Assembly (NCBI GenBank): GCA_938035945.1
Contig: CALHOU010000119.1
Coordinates: 1-53,199, forward strand
DNA: 53,199 bases
DNA from: an uncultured Granulosicoccaceae bacterium
Lineage (GTDB): Bacteria; Pseudomonadota; Gammaproteobacteria; Granulosicoccales; Granulosicoccaceae
Reading direction: 5' to 3'
Shown: positions 34,683 to 44,282 of the stretch, one piece after another
How the letters are laid out: each line of letters starts with the position of its first letter
How positions within the stretch are numbered: the first letter of the stretch is position 1
Program-made: the position numbers and the translations under genes
The notes under the pieces: generated by a model
Seen by the model: the letters and a program-made list of their open reading frames with translations, nothing else
Databases searched by the model: none
Told to the model about the DNA's origin: nothing

Positions 34683-34780
34683 CAAGTTCCAACAGAGTAT
34701 GGTAGTTCACAGCGGGTAAGTCACATTACACGCAACAAAGCTTAACCAAATACTCAAGCAAACAGATGGGATATTGACCG

Positions 34781-34807
34781 ATCAGGCGGGTAATTAAACC
34801 GCTTGAT
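34781..34807. terminator. Hairpin between convergent fdxA and alr
   Basis: ATCAGGCGG and CCGCTTGAT form a 9-bp stem with one G-T pair and a 9-nt loop, directly before the alr stop. No T tract on either side, so termination would be weak or Rho-dependent. Confidence 0.35.
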
Positions 34808-34811
34808 GGCA

Positions 34812-35894
34812 TTAAATATAGTCGCGCGGGCCCCGAATTGACGTCATTAATTCGTAGCTAATGGTATTTGCCGCATTTGCCAGTATGTCTACGGGATGCT
34901 CAGGTCCCCACAACACCACTTCATCGCCCATTTGTACCTCGCTTACCAGACTCAGATCAATTGCGATTGAATCCATAGAAACGCGGCCCAGCACTGAGCA
35001 CATTTTGCCGTTGCAATACACGCTAGCCGAATTATTTAGCACACGAGGCAAACCATCTCCGTAGCCAATGCCCACATAACCGACGCTCATCGCGCCAGAA
35101 CACACATAGCCGGCAGCGTAGCCGATTGAGTCCCCAGCTTTGTAGTCCTTGATGGAGATCAGTGGCGCGCTTACCCGCATAACTGCTTGCAACGCTGGTT
35201 CGCCATGCTCAGTGCCCGCAATCGGATTTGACCCGTACAACATAATGCCAGGCCTTGCCCAGTCAGCCCTGGAAGATGGCCAAGCAATAACGCCAGCAGA
35301 GTTGGCTAAACTTTTTGGTAGGCTCAGACCCTTGGTTAACGCATGGAACAATTCTATTTGTTGTTGAGTTTGAACTCGCTCAGGCTCGTCCGCGCTGGCA
35401 AAATGCGTCATCACGCCAGCCCATTTCAAGCCAGAGTTGTTTGCTAACACTGCGCGCGCTTGTTCTGGCTGAAAACCCAATCGCCCCATACCCGTATCCA
35501 GTTTTAGCCACGCCTGTAGCTCATTTTTGTCGAGTAAGTTTTCAAACCAAACCAACTGTTCCTGGCAATGAATAACGGGCCACAAGGCATGTTTTATAAA
35601 CGCCTCACATTCAGATTGCGCACGCGCACCTTGTAAAACCAGAATCGGTTGCGTGATCGAGGCGGCGCGTAGTTCTAAGGCTTCTTGCAAAGTTACAACA
35701 GCAAACCCATCAGCACGATCGAGCGCTTGCGCAACGCGCACGGCACCATGCCCATAGGCATCGGCTTTGACCACGGCGAATAGCTTTTGGCCACCGGCAA
35801 GTGTACGTGCAACTTCTAAGTTTGCTTTAAGCGCTGCTAAATCAATTGATATGCGAAGTGCGCGCTTATGGGAATGGGTAGATAAGTCTTCCAT
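34812..35894 (-). CDS. alr: Alanine racemase
   Basis: 360 residues, normal for Alr. PLP Lys43 in AVVKADAYGHG; the second catalytic Tyr in GDSIGYAAGYV near 250; GYGDGLPR follows. Makes D-alanine for peptidoglycan. It follows dnaB by 21 nt on the same strand, the order found in many gammaproteobacteria. Confidence 0.95.
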   Translation of the reverse strand: MEDLSTHSHKRALRISIDLAALKANLEVARTLAGGQKLFAVVKADAYGHGAVRVAQALDRADGFAVVTLQEALELRAASITQPILVLQGARAQSECEAFIKHALWPVIHCQEQLVWFENLLDKNELQAWLKLDTGMGRLGFQPEQARAVLANNSGLKWAGVMTHFASADEPERVQTQQQIELFHALTKGLSLPKSLANSAGVIAWPSSRADWARPGIMLYGSNPIAGTEHGEPALQAVMRVSAPLISIKDYKAGDSIGYAAGYVCSGAMSVGYVGIGYGDGLPRVLNNSASVYCNGKMCSVLGRVSMDSIAIDLSLVSEVQMGDEVVLWGPEHPVDILANAANTISYELMTSIRGPRDYI

Positions 35895-35915
35895 GCAAAA
35901 CGACTAAGCAAACGA

Positions 35916-37340
35916 TTAGCTAAATTCGCCCGAATACACTTCAGGAGAATAATTCTCAAAGCGAGTGTATTTCCCCAAAAAGGTCAACACAACTGAACCG
36001 ATAGGACCGTTTCGTTGCTTACGAATTAGAATTTCAGCCTTACCTTTGCTTTGCTCATCTTCCGGGTTATAGACCTCATCTCGGTAGATAAAGATGATGA
36101 CATCGGCGTCTTGCTCAATCGCACCCGACTCACGCAGGTCTGACATAACTGGTCGTTTATCGGGACGCTGCTCAAGGCTACGGTTTAACTGCGAGAGCGC
36201 AATTACCGGCACAGAAAGCTCTTTGGCTAGTGATTTTAACGAACGAGAAATTTCTGAAATTTCAGCCGTTCGATTGCCATCTCCACCTGAAACCTGCATA
36301 AGTTGTAGGTAATCAATCACGATCATGCTAAGACCATGCTCGCGTGCAAGTCGTCGACAACGCGCACGCATTTCAACAGGTGTTAATGCTGGCGTATCAT
36401 CAATAAACAAATTGCGCTTTTGGTTGAGTAAAGTAATCGCTGAAGTGACACGCGGCCAATCCTGCTCTGCCAGGTTGCCCGTGCGCAGTTTTTGCAGTTC
36501 TACTCGCCCCAATGACGAGATCATTCTCATACCCAATTGTTCTGCAGGCATTTCCATACTGAACACGGCAACAGGCTTGTCAGCTGTTAAGGCCGCATGT
36601 TCAGCTAAGTTCATGGCAAACGTGGTCTTTCCCATCGAAGGACGACCGGCAACAATGATAAGGTCAGAATCTTGCAGGCCGCTGGTTTTTTCATCCAACT
36701 CATCGAAGCCAGTTGATTGACCTGTGATGGCGGCGTCAGATTCATAGAGTTCATTGACGCGCTCAATCGCAGTCGCCAGAACCGATTTAATATTTGTGAA
36801 ACCACCACCAGATGATCGACTGGTTTGATCAGCGATGGCGAAAACTTTGGATTCTGCTTGGTCGAGCAAATCTTTGGTGCTACGACCATCAGCATCAAAT
36901 GCGCTATCGGCGATTTCGTTCGCCACCCCAATGAGTTGCCTTAACACGGAACGTTCGCGAACGATATCCGCATAAGCCTTAATGTTGGCAACACTTGGGG
37001 TTTCTTGTGCAATAGCACCGATGTAATGCACACCATTAGCATCTTCAAGCAATCCCATCGTTTGCAGCTGACCTGCAACGGTAACAACGTCCGGGACTTG
37101 GTTGTCGCTTATCAGTGAATTTATTGCGCGAAAAATTACGCGATGGTTGTATTGATAGAAATCGCTTTCAACAACAGTTTCTGAGATTTTATCGAACGCT
37201 TCTGCATTGAGCATCAAGCAACCGAGAACAGATTGCTCTGCTTCAATTGAGTGCGGCGGCATACGCACCGAACTGAGCTGTTCAGCCAACTGACTTGTCG
37301 ATTCAAAATCAACAGCAAAGTCGTCGGGGGTAAAAGCCAT
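35916..37340 (-). CDS. dnaB: Replicative DNA helicase DnaB
   Basis: 474 residues from ATG 37340, with TGAGG about 10 nt upstream; the frame is open to 37403 and a longer version starting there or at 37382 would add an unconserved head. N-terminal dimerisation domain with MPPHSIEAEQSVLGCLM, linker, and RecA-like domain: Walker A GRPSMGKTT, Walker B MIVIDYLQLM, LSQLNRSLEQR and DLRESGAIEQDAD. Unwinds DNA at the fork. No intein. Confidence 0.95.
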   Translation of the reverse strand: MAFTPDDFAVDFESTSQLAEQLSSVRMPPHSIEAEQSVLGCLMLNAEAFDKISETVVESDFYQYNHRVIFRAINSLISDNQVPDVVTVAGQLQTMGLLEDANGVHYIGAIAQETPSVANIKAYADIVRERSVLRQLIGVANEIADSAFDADGRSTKDLLDQAESKVFAIADQTSRSSGGGFTNIKSVLATAIERVNELYESDAAITGQSTGFDELDEKTSGLQDSDLIIVAGRPSMGKTTFAMNLAEHAALTADKPVAVFSMEMPAEQLGMRMISSLGRVELQKLRTGNLAEQDWPRVTSAITLLNQKRNLFIDDTPALTPVEMRARCRRLAREHGLSMIVIDYLQLMQVSGGDGNRTAEISEISRSLKSLAKELSVPVIALSQLNRSLEQRPDKRPVMSDLRESGAIEQDADVIIFIYRDEVYNPEDEQSKGKAEILIRKQRNGPIGSVVLTFLGKYTRFENYSPEVYSGEFS

Positions 37341-37508
37341 CTGATGAGCCTCACAGCGGTGGAACTGAGTCAGTGCAGACATGTGGCTACACTGTTGGAA
37401 CACGGTATGAGCAACTCTATCAGTTGCTCAAGCAGATTCCAAAAATCGACACAAACGGTGACCTAACTGAGCAACTTTAGCCCAATAGTTACCAAGTGCG
37501 CAGGAGGC

Positions 37509-37964
37509 TTAGTCTGCCTCCTCTCCTATCACGATCACTGTGACCTGGGAATCTACATCGGTGTGCAGATGCAAGCCCACTGGGTGCTCACCAATGTTTC
37601 GTAGTGGTCCATCCGGCATACGGATTTCTTTCTTTTCCACTTCAACGCCCGCTGCAACAATGGCAGCACGAATCTCTTCTGTACCCACTGAACCGAACAG
37701 CTTGCCTTCAGTACCACTGCGTGAAGTGATGGTGACACTCATGCCTTCAAGCTGAGCTGCACGCTGCTGGGCCGCTTGTAACGATTGTGCCTGTTGCTTT
37801 TCAAGTTCAGCACGTCGAGCCTGGAAAGCTTCGATGTTTGTCTTGGTAGCCATTTCTGCTTTGCCTTGTGGCAACAAGAAGTTGCGAGCAAAACCAGCTT
37901 TAACGTCAACCAAGTCACCAAGACTACCGACGTTATCAATTTTTTCTAAAAGTATGACCTGCAT
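37509..37964 (-). CDS. rplI: 50S ribosomal protein L9
   Basis: 151 residues from ATG 37964; the frame extends upstream but MQVILLEKIDNVGSLGDLV is the canonical L9 start. KAGFARNFLLPQGKA matches the N-terminal rRNA-binding domain, a long connecting helix follows (rich in Ala, Gln, Glu), and the C-terminal domain ends in TVIVIGEEAD. Part of the rpsF-rpsR-DUF2232-rplI cluster. Confidence 0.96.
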   Translation of the reverse strand: MQVILLEKIDNVGSLGDLVDVKAGFARNFLLPQGKAEMATKTNIEAFQARRAELEKQQAQSLQAAQQRAAQLEGMSVTITSRSGTEGKLFGSVGTEEIRAAIVAAGVEVEKKEIRMPDGPLRNIGEHPVGLHLHTDVDSQVTVIVIGEEAD

Positions 37965-37983
37965 GTGTATCCCCGATACAAAT

Positions 37984-38904
37984 TCAAATTTTGCGTAACC
38001 GGAAAATGTTGTCCGCAATTCCCAATACGCTTAATACCAACATTGTAGGTGGAACTATTAACAACACATAAATTCCAACTAACCAATTCTTGCTCATCCC
38101 ACGTTGCTTTACCAAGCAATGCACAACGGATAGTCCCTGTATAAAAAAAACCAAAATCATCACCGATACGGCTGATGAAATTAGTATCGACCCAGAAAAC
38201 AAATGAGCCAGTGCAAACAAGGCAACGAACGCAAATACAAACTCGCGCCCTACTCGCAGCGAATGGAATTCTTTTTGAAATCCACCCACATTAAACAACT
38301 GTGCCTGCCAAAACCGCGCAAGCAACACACCGCATAGCACCACAAAAAATGCCCAGCTACCCGCCGATACAACCAAGGCTGTTGGTAGGTCGGTGTCTAG
38401 TACAGAGAGCTTGTCTGTGCCAAGCTTCTCGAGCTCTTGTGGCGGTATTGCTGAAAGCATCTGACTTAGCTGATACTGCCAAAAGTGTAAAAACTCAGCT
38501 TTAAACCAGTTTGCCACCGCACCAATAATCACCGCGGCTGGTACGGTTATCTGTACGGCTGCTTTTAAACTAATTGTGCCTCTTAATACACTGGCAACAA
38601 GCATTGCAGCCGCCCAACACAAGTATGGAAAGACCAGCACTTGTATTGCGTTTTGGCGCAGAGCCAGCGATGCAACCAACATCACAAACCCTGCCAATGC
38701 CGCGCTCGTAAGACCGGCCTTTTCACCATGTCTTAGAACAACAAAGGCCAATACCGCTGAACTAACCATGCTGGCCACTGGCAATGCCAACAAACCTAAA
38801 AACATATTCATGTCGAATGACATGACACCGAGAAAGGCAATTGCCGCTGTTATCGCTGCAGCGGCAATGAGTCCTTTCTCAGCGGTTCGCGCAATCCCTA
38901 ACAC
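37984..38904 (-). CDS. DUF2232 (YybS-like) membrane protein
   Basis: 306 residues with about eight hydrophobic segments, beginning GLIAAAAITAAIAFLGVMSF and ending in a helix before LGIADNIFRLRKI. DUF2232 proteins lie between rpsR and rplI in many gammaproteobacteria and here do the same, 23 nt after rpsR. Function unknown. Confidence 0.8.
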   Translation of the reverse strand: MLGIARTAEKGLIAAAAITAAIAFLGVMSFDMNMFLGLLALPVASMVSSAVLAFVVLRHGEKAGLTSAALAGFVMLVASLALRQNAIQVLVFPYLCWAAAMLVASVLRGTISLKAAVQITVPAAVIIGAVANWFKAEFLHFWQYQLSQMLSAIPPQELEKLGTDKLSVLDTDLPTALVVSAGSWAFFVVLCGVLLARFWQAQLFNVGGFQKEFHSLRVGREFVFAFVALFALAHLFSGSILISSAVSVMILVFFIQGLSVVHCLVKQRGMSKNWLVGIYVLLIVPPTMLVLSVLGIADNIFRLRKI

Positions 38905-38927
38905 GACACGCGATTTACAACCAACGC

Positions 38928-39152
38928 TTAGTGTTGATCAGTGTATGGCAGCAACGCAATATAGCGAGCGCGCTTAATCGCTGTAGACAACTGGCGTTGA
39001 TAGCGTGCCTTAGTACCAGTAATTCGGCTGGGTACGATTTTGCCAGTTTCTGTAACAAAGCCCTTGAGTAGTTCAAGATCTTTGTAATCGATTTCGGTAA
39101 TACCTTCTGCGGTAAAACGGCAGTACTTGCGACGACGAAAATAACGAGACAT
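38928..39152 (-). CDS. rpsR: 30S ribosomal protein S18
   Basis: 74 residues, [17 protein letters not shown] at the start and the conserved [19 protein letters not shown] core. Binds 16S rRNA with S6. It follows rpsF by 17 nt, as in nearly all bacteria. Confidence 0.97.
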   Translation of the reverse strand: MSRYFRRRKYCRFTAEGITEIDYKDLELLKGFVTETGKIVPSRITGTKARYQRQLSTAIKRARYIALLPYTDQH

Positions 39153-39169
39153 TTTATAACTCCAATTCT

Positions 39170-39619
39170 TTAAGAGGCCGGTACAGCCGAATCATCAACT
39201 GCGTCATCCGCATCGGCCACAACCGGTGCATCATCGTCGTCAGATGAGAATGAATCGTTGTCTGCACTGCGTGCACGACGCTCTTCATCACCACGCGTTT
39301 CTTCTTTCTTGATCAATGGTGATGGATCGGTCACGGGTCCTGATGTGGATAGAACCATGTGTCGAATTACCGCATCAGTGAATTTAAACGCGCTAGTGAG
39401 TTCATCAAGTGCAGCTTGATTGCACTCGATGTTCAATAAGGTGTAGTGAGCTTTGTAAACTTTATTGATTGGATAAGCCAACTGACGTCGACCCCAATCT
39501 TCCTGGCGATGGATAACGCCTTCTTCAGCTTCGATAATGCCGCGGTAGCGTTCTACCATGGCAGGCACTTGTTCACTCTGGTCCGGGTGGACGAGGAACA
39601 CGATTTCATAATGTCGCAT
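39170..39619 (-). CDS. rpsF: 30S ribosomal protein S6, acidic C-terminal extension
   Basis: 149 residues; the S6 fold covers 1-~100 ([49 protein letters not shown]). A tail of about 45 residues is highly acidic (run of Asp in [19 protein letters not shown]). E. coli S6 also has an acidic tail, extended by added Glu; this one is Asp/Ala-rich. GGGAG precedes the ATG. First gene of the ribosomal operon. Confidence 0.95.
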   Translation of the reverse strand: MRHYEIVFLVHPDQSEQVPAMVERYRGIIEAEEGVIHRQEDWGRRQLAYPINKVYKAHYTLLNIECNQAALDELTSAFKFTDAVIRHMVLSTSGPVTDPSPLIKKEETRGDEERRARSADNDSFSSDDDDAPVVADADDAVDDSAVPAS

Positions 39620-39640
39620 AACTGCTCCCTATGGGTTTTG

Positions 39641-39669
39641 TCCGGCTTCAACTCGTGTCGTTGGCCAGA
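39641..39669 (-). promoter_or_regulatory. Leader hairpin upstream of rpsF, possible S6:S18 autoregulatory element
   Basis: In the minus-strand transcript, TCTGGC pairs with GCCGGA; inside, CAAC pairs with GTTG, leaving a two-A bulge. It ends 22 nt before rpsF. S6:S18 complexes bind leaders with a bulged stem upstream of rpsF in many bacteria; position and a CCG in the stem fit, but the exact motif is not confirmed. Confidence 0.4.
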
Positions 39670-39876
39670 ACAAGGAGAATGGCAATATTGCCGCACTGCT
39701 TAGCCGCACAATGCTACAGCAGAATGACATTTGTGGCAATAATTCTGGTAGCAAAAGCCTTTCGAATTACGTGTTTTTGCGGCTTCGACGGAACATTTTG
39801 TGGCCTTCTCCAGTGCGCAGCGCAAGCTGAGGGCTCAACACGGGCAATAACCTTATTTAATTTAGGGTAATTCGAT

Positions 39877-40488
39877 CTAGTACATCGAATTGCGATAAAT
39901 CTCGTCAACCGCTTCCTGACCCGCATCTTCAATCGGCGTGGCCGTGTGATCACGCAACATTTCAAGCAAGGTGGGTACCGGGCGTGAGTTTGGCCATTTG
40001 CTTGGCGTCCACAGTCCACCGCGCAACGGTGCTTTACCGCAATGGGTATAAATCTCAGTGGCGGTAATCCGAGTAACAGTTTTTGGAGCGCGCCCGTTCA
40101 CCGCGAACCGATCACAAATTGCCCGGTCATCTGTGATCTCGGCCTTCCCATTAACACGCAGCGTTTCATCAACAGTGGGAATCAAAAACAACAACGCAAC
40201 CAAGGGGTTTTCCACAATGTTCAATAAGCCGTCGATACGATTATTGCCGGGGCGATCTGGCAGCAATAACGTCGTATCGGACTCAACTTCGACAAACCCT
40301 GCAGGGTCACCTTTTGGAGAAATATCCAGTGATGTGGTGTCAGTTGTTGCCAATACCAAAAAAGTTGAATGTTCGATAAATTGTCGGCAATGATCATCAA
40401 ATCGTGAAATAACTTTTGCAGCAGCTTTGCCATGCACTTCACCGTAAATGCTGCGAAGTTTCTCCATCGTCATTTTGTCATTGCTCAT
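39877..40488 (-). CDS. PPOx-type FMN-binding flavoprotein, MSMEG_1061 family
   Basis: 203 residues of the pyridoxamine-phosphate-oxidase-like split barrel: FLVLATTD, LDISPKGDPAGFVEV, LLLPDRPGNNRIDGLLNIVENP and LRVNGKAEIT are the FMN-site strands, and HCGKAPLRGGLW is typical of this subgroup. It lies 15 nt after rlmB on the same strand. Function unknown beyond flavin binding. Confidence 0.85.
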   Translation of the reverse strand: MSNDKMTMEKLRSIYGEVHGKAAAKVISRFDDHCRQFIEHSTFLVLATTDTTSLDISPKGDPAGFVEVESDTTLLLPDRPGNNRIDGLLNIVENPLVALLFLIPTVDETLRVNGKAEITDDRAICDRFAVNGRAPKTVTRITATEIYTHCGKAPLRGGLWTPSKWPNSRPVPTLLEMLRDHTATPIEDAGQEAVDEIYRNSMY

Positions 40489-40503
40489 ACCGCCCCCTTA
40501 ACT

Positions 40504-41247
40504 TTATTGTCGACGCTGCCTACACACTTCAAATAAACTCACTCCAGCGGCTACTGACACGTTCAAACTACTCACCGTACCATGCATGGGTATCGTGTAA
40601 AGGCCATCACATGCCTCGCGGGTTAAGCGACGCAAGCCCGAACCTTCCGAGCCCATGACAAGCGCTACCGAGCCGGTTAAGTCAATGTCGTATAACGGTG
40701 ATTCAGCCTCACCAGCCGCACCGTAAATCCAGATACCGGCGTCTTTGAGTTTTTTAAACACGCGCGCAAGGTTAGTGACTTGAAACACGGGCATGGACTC
40801 CACCGCACCGGACGCAACCTTTCGCACAACAGGTGTAATACCGACGCTATTATCTGATGGAACAATTACAGCATCAACGCCAGCTGCATCTGCACTGCGT
40901 ATACAAGCGCCCAGATTGTGCGGGTCTTGTAAGCCATCGAGTATTAATACAAGCAAAGCTCCGGTGCAAGCATCCAAATGCTCAAACAAAGTTTGCTCAC
41001 TGCCAACAGGCTGACCTTCAAACTCGGCCAATACTCCTTGGTGCTCAATGGCACCACCAATTTCATCGAGCTCGTGCTTGGAGACTTCGCGTACTGAAAT
41101 GCCAGCCTTCTGCGCCAAAGACACAATCGCACGCATGCGCGAATCTCTTCGCCCTTTTTGTATCAGCAATAAGCGCGTGTCGGACGCATTGGCCTTTAGC
41201 AATGCCTTTACCGCATGCATACCACCCACATAACTCGAATCACCCAC
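40504..41247 (-). CDS. rlmB: 23S rRNA 2'-O-methyltransferase RlmB (G2251)
   Basis: 247 residues, GTG start directly after the rnr stop (TAG then GTG). SpoU-family motifs: LDGLQDPHNLGACIRSADAAGVDAVI, LVMGSEGSGLRRLTRE and IPMHGTVSSLNVSVAAGVSLFE, which carry the trefoil-knot SAM site. N-terminal substrate-binding domain at about 1-80. Translationally coupled to rnr, as is usual in this class. Confidence 0.95.
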   Translation of the reverse strand: MGDSSYVGGMHAVKALLKANASDTRLLLIQKGRRDSRMRAIVSLAQKAGISVREVSKHELDEIGGAIEHQGVLAEFEGQPVGSEQTLFEHLDACTGALLVLILDGLQDPHNLGACIRSADAAGVDAVIVPSDNSVGITPVVRKVASGAVESMPVFQVTNLARVFKKLKDAGIWIYGAAGEAESPLYDIDLTGSVALVMGSEGSGLRRLTREACDGLYTIPMHGTVSSLNVSVAAGVSLFEVCRQRRQ

Positions 41248-44190
41248 CTAGGTTTTCTTCCCACGGCGCTTGGATTTATTCTTTGCTACCTTCTTTTTTG
41301 CAGCTGATTTTTTCGCAAGCTTTTTCTTAACGACGTTCTTGTTCGAAGCCGATTTTTTTGTCACTTTTTTCTTCGCCACCGCTTTTTTAGAAGCCGACTT
41401 TTTCTTGGCCGTTTTCTTGGCCGCCGTCTTCTTCGTCACTGATTTCTTCGCGACCTTTTTCTTCGTCACTATTTTTTTCTTGGCCGTTTTTTTCGCACTC
41501 GTTTTCTTCGCCGTAGGCTTTTTAGACGCGACCTTCTTCGACACCTGTTTACTCGCCTTTTTCTTAGAGCTTACTTTTTTAGCGGTGGTCTTCTTGCTCG
41601 TCTTTTTCGCCGCTACTTTTTTCTCAGCTACTTTTTTACTCGTGGTCATTGGCTGAGTCGACGCCCCAGAACTGGCTGTTTTCGCGACTGCCTTTTTCGC
41701 CGTGCTCTTCTTTTTACTTATTTTCGGTTTCGTTGCAGCGGGCGCATCCTTCACTGCAACGGTAGATGCAGTATTGCTCTGGGCTGCTTCCCAAACAGCA
41801 CCTGTATCAGATTGCCGGTGCTGCGCTGATTTAGCCTTGTGCTTTGGCTTTTTCGGTTTTTTGCGTTTTTTATTGGCATCACTATGCACCTGAACATCTT
41901 CTACCGCATCGGCCTTGTCGAATTTCTTGTTTTTATTTTTCTTCGGCTTACCCTTACTGCTCTTTTCTGTACCCAGCTCGGCAAAGTCGATTTTACGATC
42001 TTCCAAATTAACCGCGTCTACCCGCACCATGATTTCATCACCCAGACGGTACTGCTTACCTGTACGTTCGCCAACCATAGCTTGTGCGGCTTGTTCAAAT
42101 CGGTAGTAATCGTGCGAAAGATTAGTCACGTGTAGCAAACCTTCAACGTGAATACCGGTCAGCTCGATAAACAAACCAAACGAGGTCACCGCGGTTATAA
42201 CACCTGGGTATTCACTGCCAATATGATCTTGCATATACTCACATTTAAGCCAGCTGACCACATCACGCGTTGCCTCCTCGGCTCTGCGTTCCGTGGTTGA
42301 GCAACTCTCACCCAAGGTCGCCATGTGCTTTGGTGAATAACGATAATTAATAATAGTGTCGCGCTTCAACACATGCTTAATGGCACGATGCACCAGCAAA
42401 TCGGGGTATCGTCTTATTGGGGAAGTAAAGTGCGCATACTGCGATAAGGCCAATCCGAAGTGACCTTCATTCTTGGGTTGATAAACCGCTTGCTGCATTG
42501 ATCGCAGCATCACTGTTGATATTACGGCCCGATCTGGCCGCTCCTCGATCTGGTTGCTTAACACAGCATAGTCGAGCGCGGTCGGTTTATCCCCGCCACC
42601 CAGGCTTAAGCTTCGTAAAGCCAAAAATGCTCGCAAGTCTTCCAGTTTGTCGGACTTTGGACCATGATGCACGCGGTACAATGCAGGTACACTGTGTTGC
42701 TCTAGAAAACCCGCCGCCGCAACGTTCGCTAAAATCATGCACTCTTCGATTAGCTTATGCGCATCGTTTCTAACGATAGGCACGATCTCGCTAATCTTTT
42801 TGTTTTCATCAAACAAGATTCGAGTTTCAGTGGATGCAAATTCAATCACACCGCGTTTTGATCTGTTATCCGAAAGTAATTTATAGAGTTCGTGCAGCGA
42901 GCGCAGGTGCGGTACCACTTCACTAAAAGTGTTGTGTAACTCGCTTGACTCATCCGTGAGGATTTCATTCACTTGTGAATAGGTTAAACGCGCGTGCGAT
43001 AACATCACACCGTTATAGAATCGCGTGCGTTTAATCGCACCGCCTTCATCAAGCGACATTTCGCACAACATGCAAAGACGCTCCACTTCAGGGTTGATTG
43101 AACACAATCCGTTCGACAACACTTCAGGCAGCATCGGCACAACTCGTCCGGGAAAATAAACCGAGGTGCCACGGTTCTCTGCTTCTTTATCCAATGGCGA
43201 ATCAATATCGACATAGTGAGCAACATCGGCGATGGCAACTAACAGACGCCACCCGCTATTGGTTTTCTCACAATAGACGGCATCATCAAAGTCGCGCGCA
43301 TCCGCACCATCTATGGTGACCAACGGCAATCGGGTCACATCTTTACGACCCATTTTGTCCCGCTCTTGCACGCCAGTGGCAAAACCATCGGCTTGATCAA
43401 GCACATCTTGCGGCCATTCGAATGGGATATCGTGGCTGCGCAGGGACATATCAATTTCCATACCCGCTTGCATGTGCTTACCTAGCACTTCAACCACTTT
43501 ACCCACCGGAGGGTTATGTCGGTTTGGTTGCTCCACAATCTCGGCTACGACGATGTCACCGTGCACAGCCTCACCGCGTTCTGCTTCAGGAATCATCAAA
43601 TCTTGATGAATACGCTTGTTATCAGGCGCAATAACTATCACGCCCTTTTCTTCAAGAAATCGCCCAACAATCGATTTGTTCGCACGTTCAACAACTTCAA
43701 CAATACGACCTTCCCTACGGCCGCGTTGATCGACACCAAGAAGGCTAACAATGGCGCGGTCACCATGTAACACCAAACGCATTTGTTTGCCGCTGAGGTA
43801 TAGATCTCCTTGGCCATCGTTTTTCTCTGGCACTAAAAAGCCAAATCCATCTGGGTGGGCATTGATGCGGCCGGCGATGAGGGAATCTTCATCAACCGGC
43901 ACGAGCCCACGTTTACGATTTTCGATAAGTTGCCCATCACGCATCATTGCGCGAACACGTCGGCTCAGCGCATCAAGCGCTTTTGCATCATCAGAGAGGC
44001 CAAGCCGATTGGCCAAGGCGTCGAATTTTAGTGGGGCTTTTTCTTTACTGAGCAGCGACAGGATATGTTCGCGGCTGGCGATAGGCTCCCCGTATTTGGC
44101 TTGTTCGCGTGCCAAGTGCGGATCACGGGGATGTGAGTGCTTTTTATCTTTGTTTTTCTTAGTATTGTTCTTATTTTTAGGTTTATTCAT
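41248..44190 (-). CDS. rnr: Ribonuclease R with very long lysine-rich tail
   Basis: 980 residues against about 813 in E. coli. In order: winged-helix domain (~45-110), cold-shock domains (~110-260), RNB catalytic domain (~280-620, IDGADARDFDDAVYCE with the metal Asp residues, and FTSPIRRYPDLLVHRAI), S1 domain (~665-750), then about 220 residues dominated by Lys, Ala, Ser and Thr in KK-A/T-KK repeats. It degrades structured RNA 3' to 5'. The tail resembles histone H1-like or AlgP-like repeats and accounts for the extra length. Its own promoter may lie in the 92-bp gap before it. Confidence 0.96.
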   Translation of the reverse strand: MNKPKNKNNTKKNKDKKHSHPRDPHLAREQAKYGEPIASREHILSLLSKEKAPLKFDALANRLGLSDDAKALDALSRRVRAMMRDGQLIENRKRGLVPVDEDSLIAGRINAHPDGFGFLVPEKNDGQGDLYLSGKQMRLVLHGDRAIVSLLGVDQRGRREGRIVEVVERANKSIVGRFLEEKGVIVIAPDNKRIHQDLMIPEAERGEAVHGDIVVAEIVEQPNRHNPPVGKVVEVLGKHMQAGMEIDMSLRSHDIPFEWPQDVLDQADGFATGVQERDKMGRKDVTRLPLVTIDGADARDFDDAVYCEKTNSGWRLLVAIADVAHYVDIDSPLDKEAENRGTSVYFPGRVVPMLPEVLSNGLCSINPEVERLCMLCEMSLDEGGAIKRTRFYNGVMLSHARLTYSQVNEILTDESSELHNTFSEVVPHLRSLHELYKLLSDNRSKRGVIEFASTETRILFDENKKISEIVPIVRNDAHKLIEECMILANVAAAGFLEQHSVPALYRVHHGPKSDKLEDLRAFLALRSLSLGGGDKPTALDYAVLSNQIEERPDRAVISTVMLRSMQQAVYQPKNEGHFGLALSQYAHFTSPIRRYPDLLVHRAIKHVLKRDTIINYRYSPKHMATLGESCSTTERRAEEATRDVVSWLKCEYMQDHIGSEYPGVITAVTSFGLFIELTGIHVEGLLHVTNLSHDYYRFEQAAQAMVGERTGKQYRLGDEIMVRVDAVNLEDRKIDFAELGTEKSSKGKPKKNKNKKFDKADAVEDVQVHSDANKKRKKPKKPKHKAKSAQHRQSDTGAVWEAAQSNTASTVAVKDAPAATKPKISKKKSTAKKAVAKTASSGASTQPMTTSKKVAEKKVAAKKTSKKTTAKKVSSKKKASKQVSKKVASKKPTAKKTSAKKTAKKKIVTKKKVAKKSVTKKTAAKKTAKKKSASKKAVAKKKVTKKSASNKNVVKKKLAKKSAAKKKVAKNKSKRRGKKT

Positions 44191-44282
44191 AGGTATTTAA
44201 TTCAATTAGTGCGACAAGAATACGCTAAAGTGATTTTTCAATCCGATAGTTATTGTCATCGGTTGCAGCAAGAACAGGTCGA

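Noticed and set aside
39714..40019. 101-residue minus-strand frame between rpsF and the PPOx gene
   Set aside because: Over half lies in another frame of the PPOx gene; the rest is basic low-quality sequence with no family resemblance.
41270..41656. 128-residue plus-strand frame, rich in Phe, Val and Ala, looking like a membrane protein
   Set aside because: It is the antisense of the lysine-rich tail of rnr; AAG/AAA repeats read as Phe/Leu on the other strand.
44243..44262. CCGAT...ATCGG inverted repeat upstream of rnr
   Set aside because: Five-base arms around ten bases are weak and there is no T tract or known site at this place.
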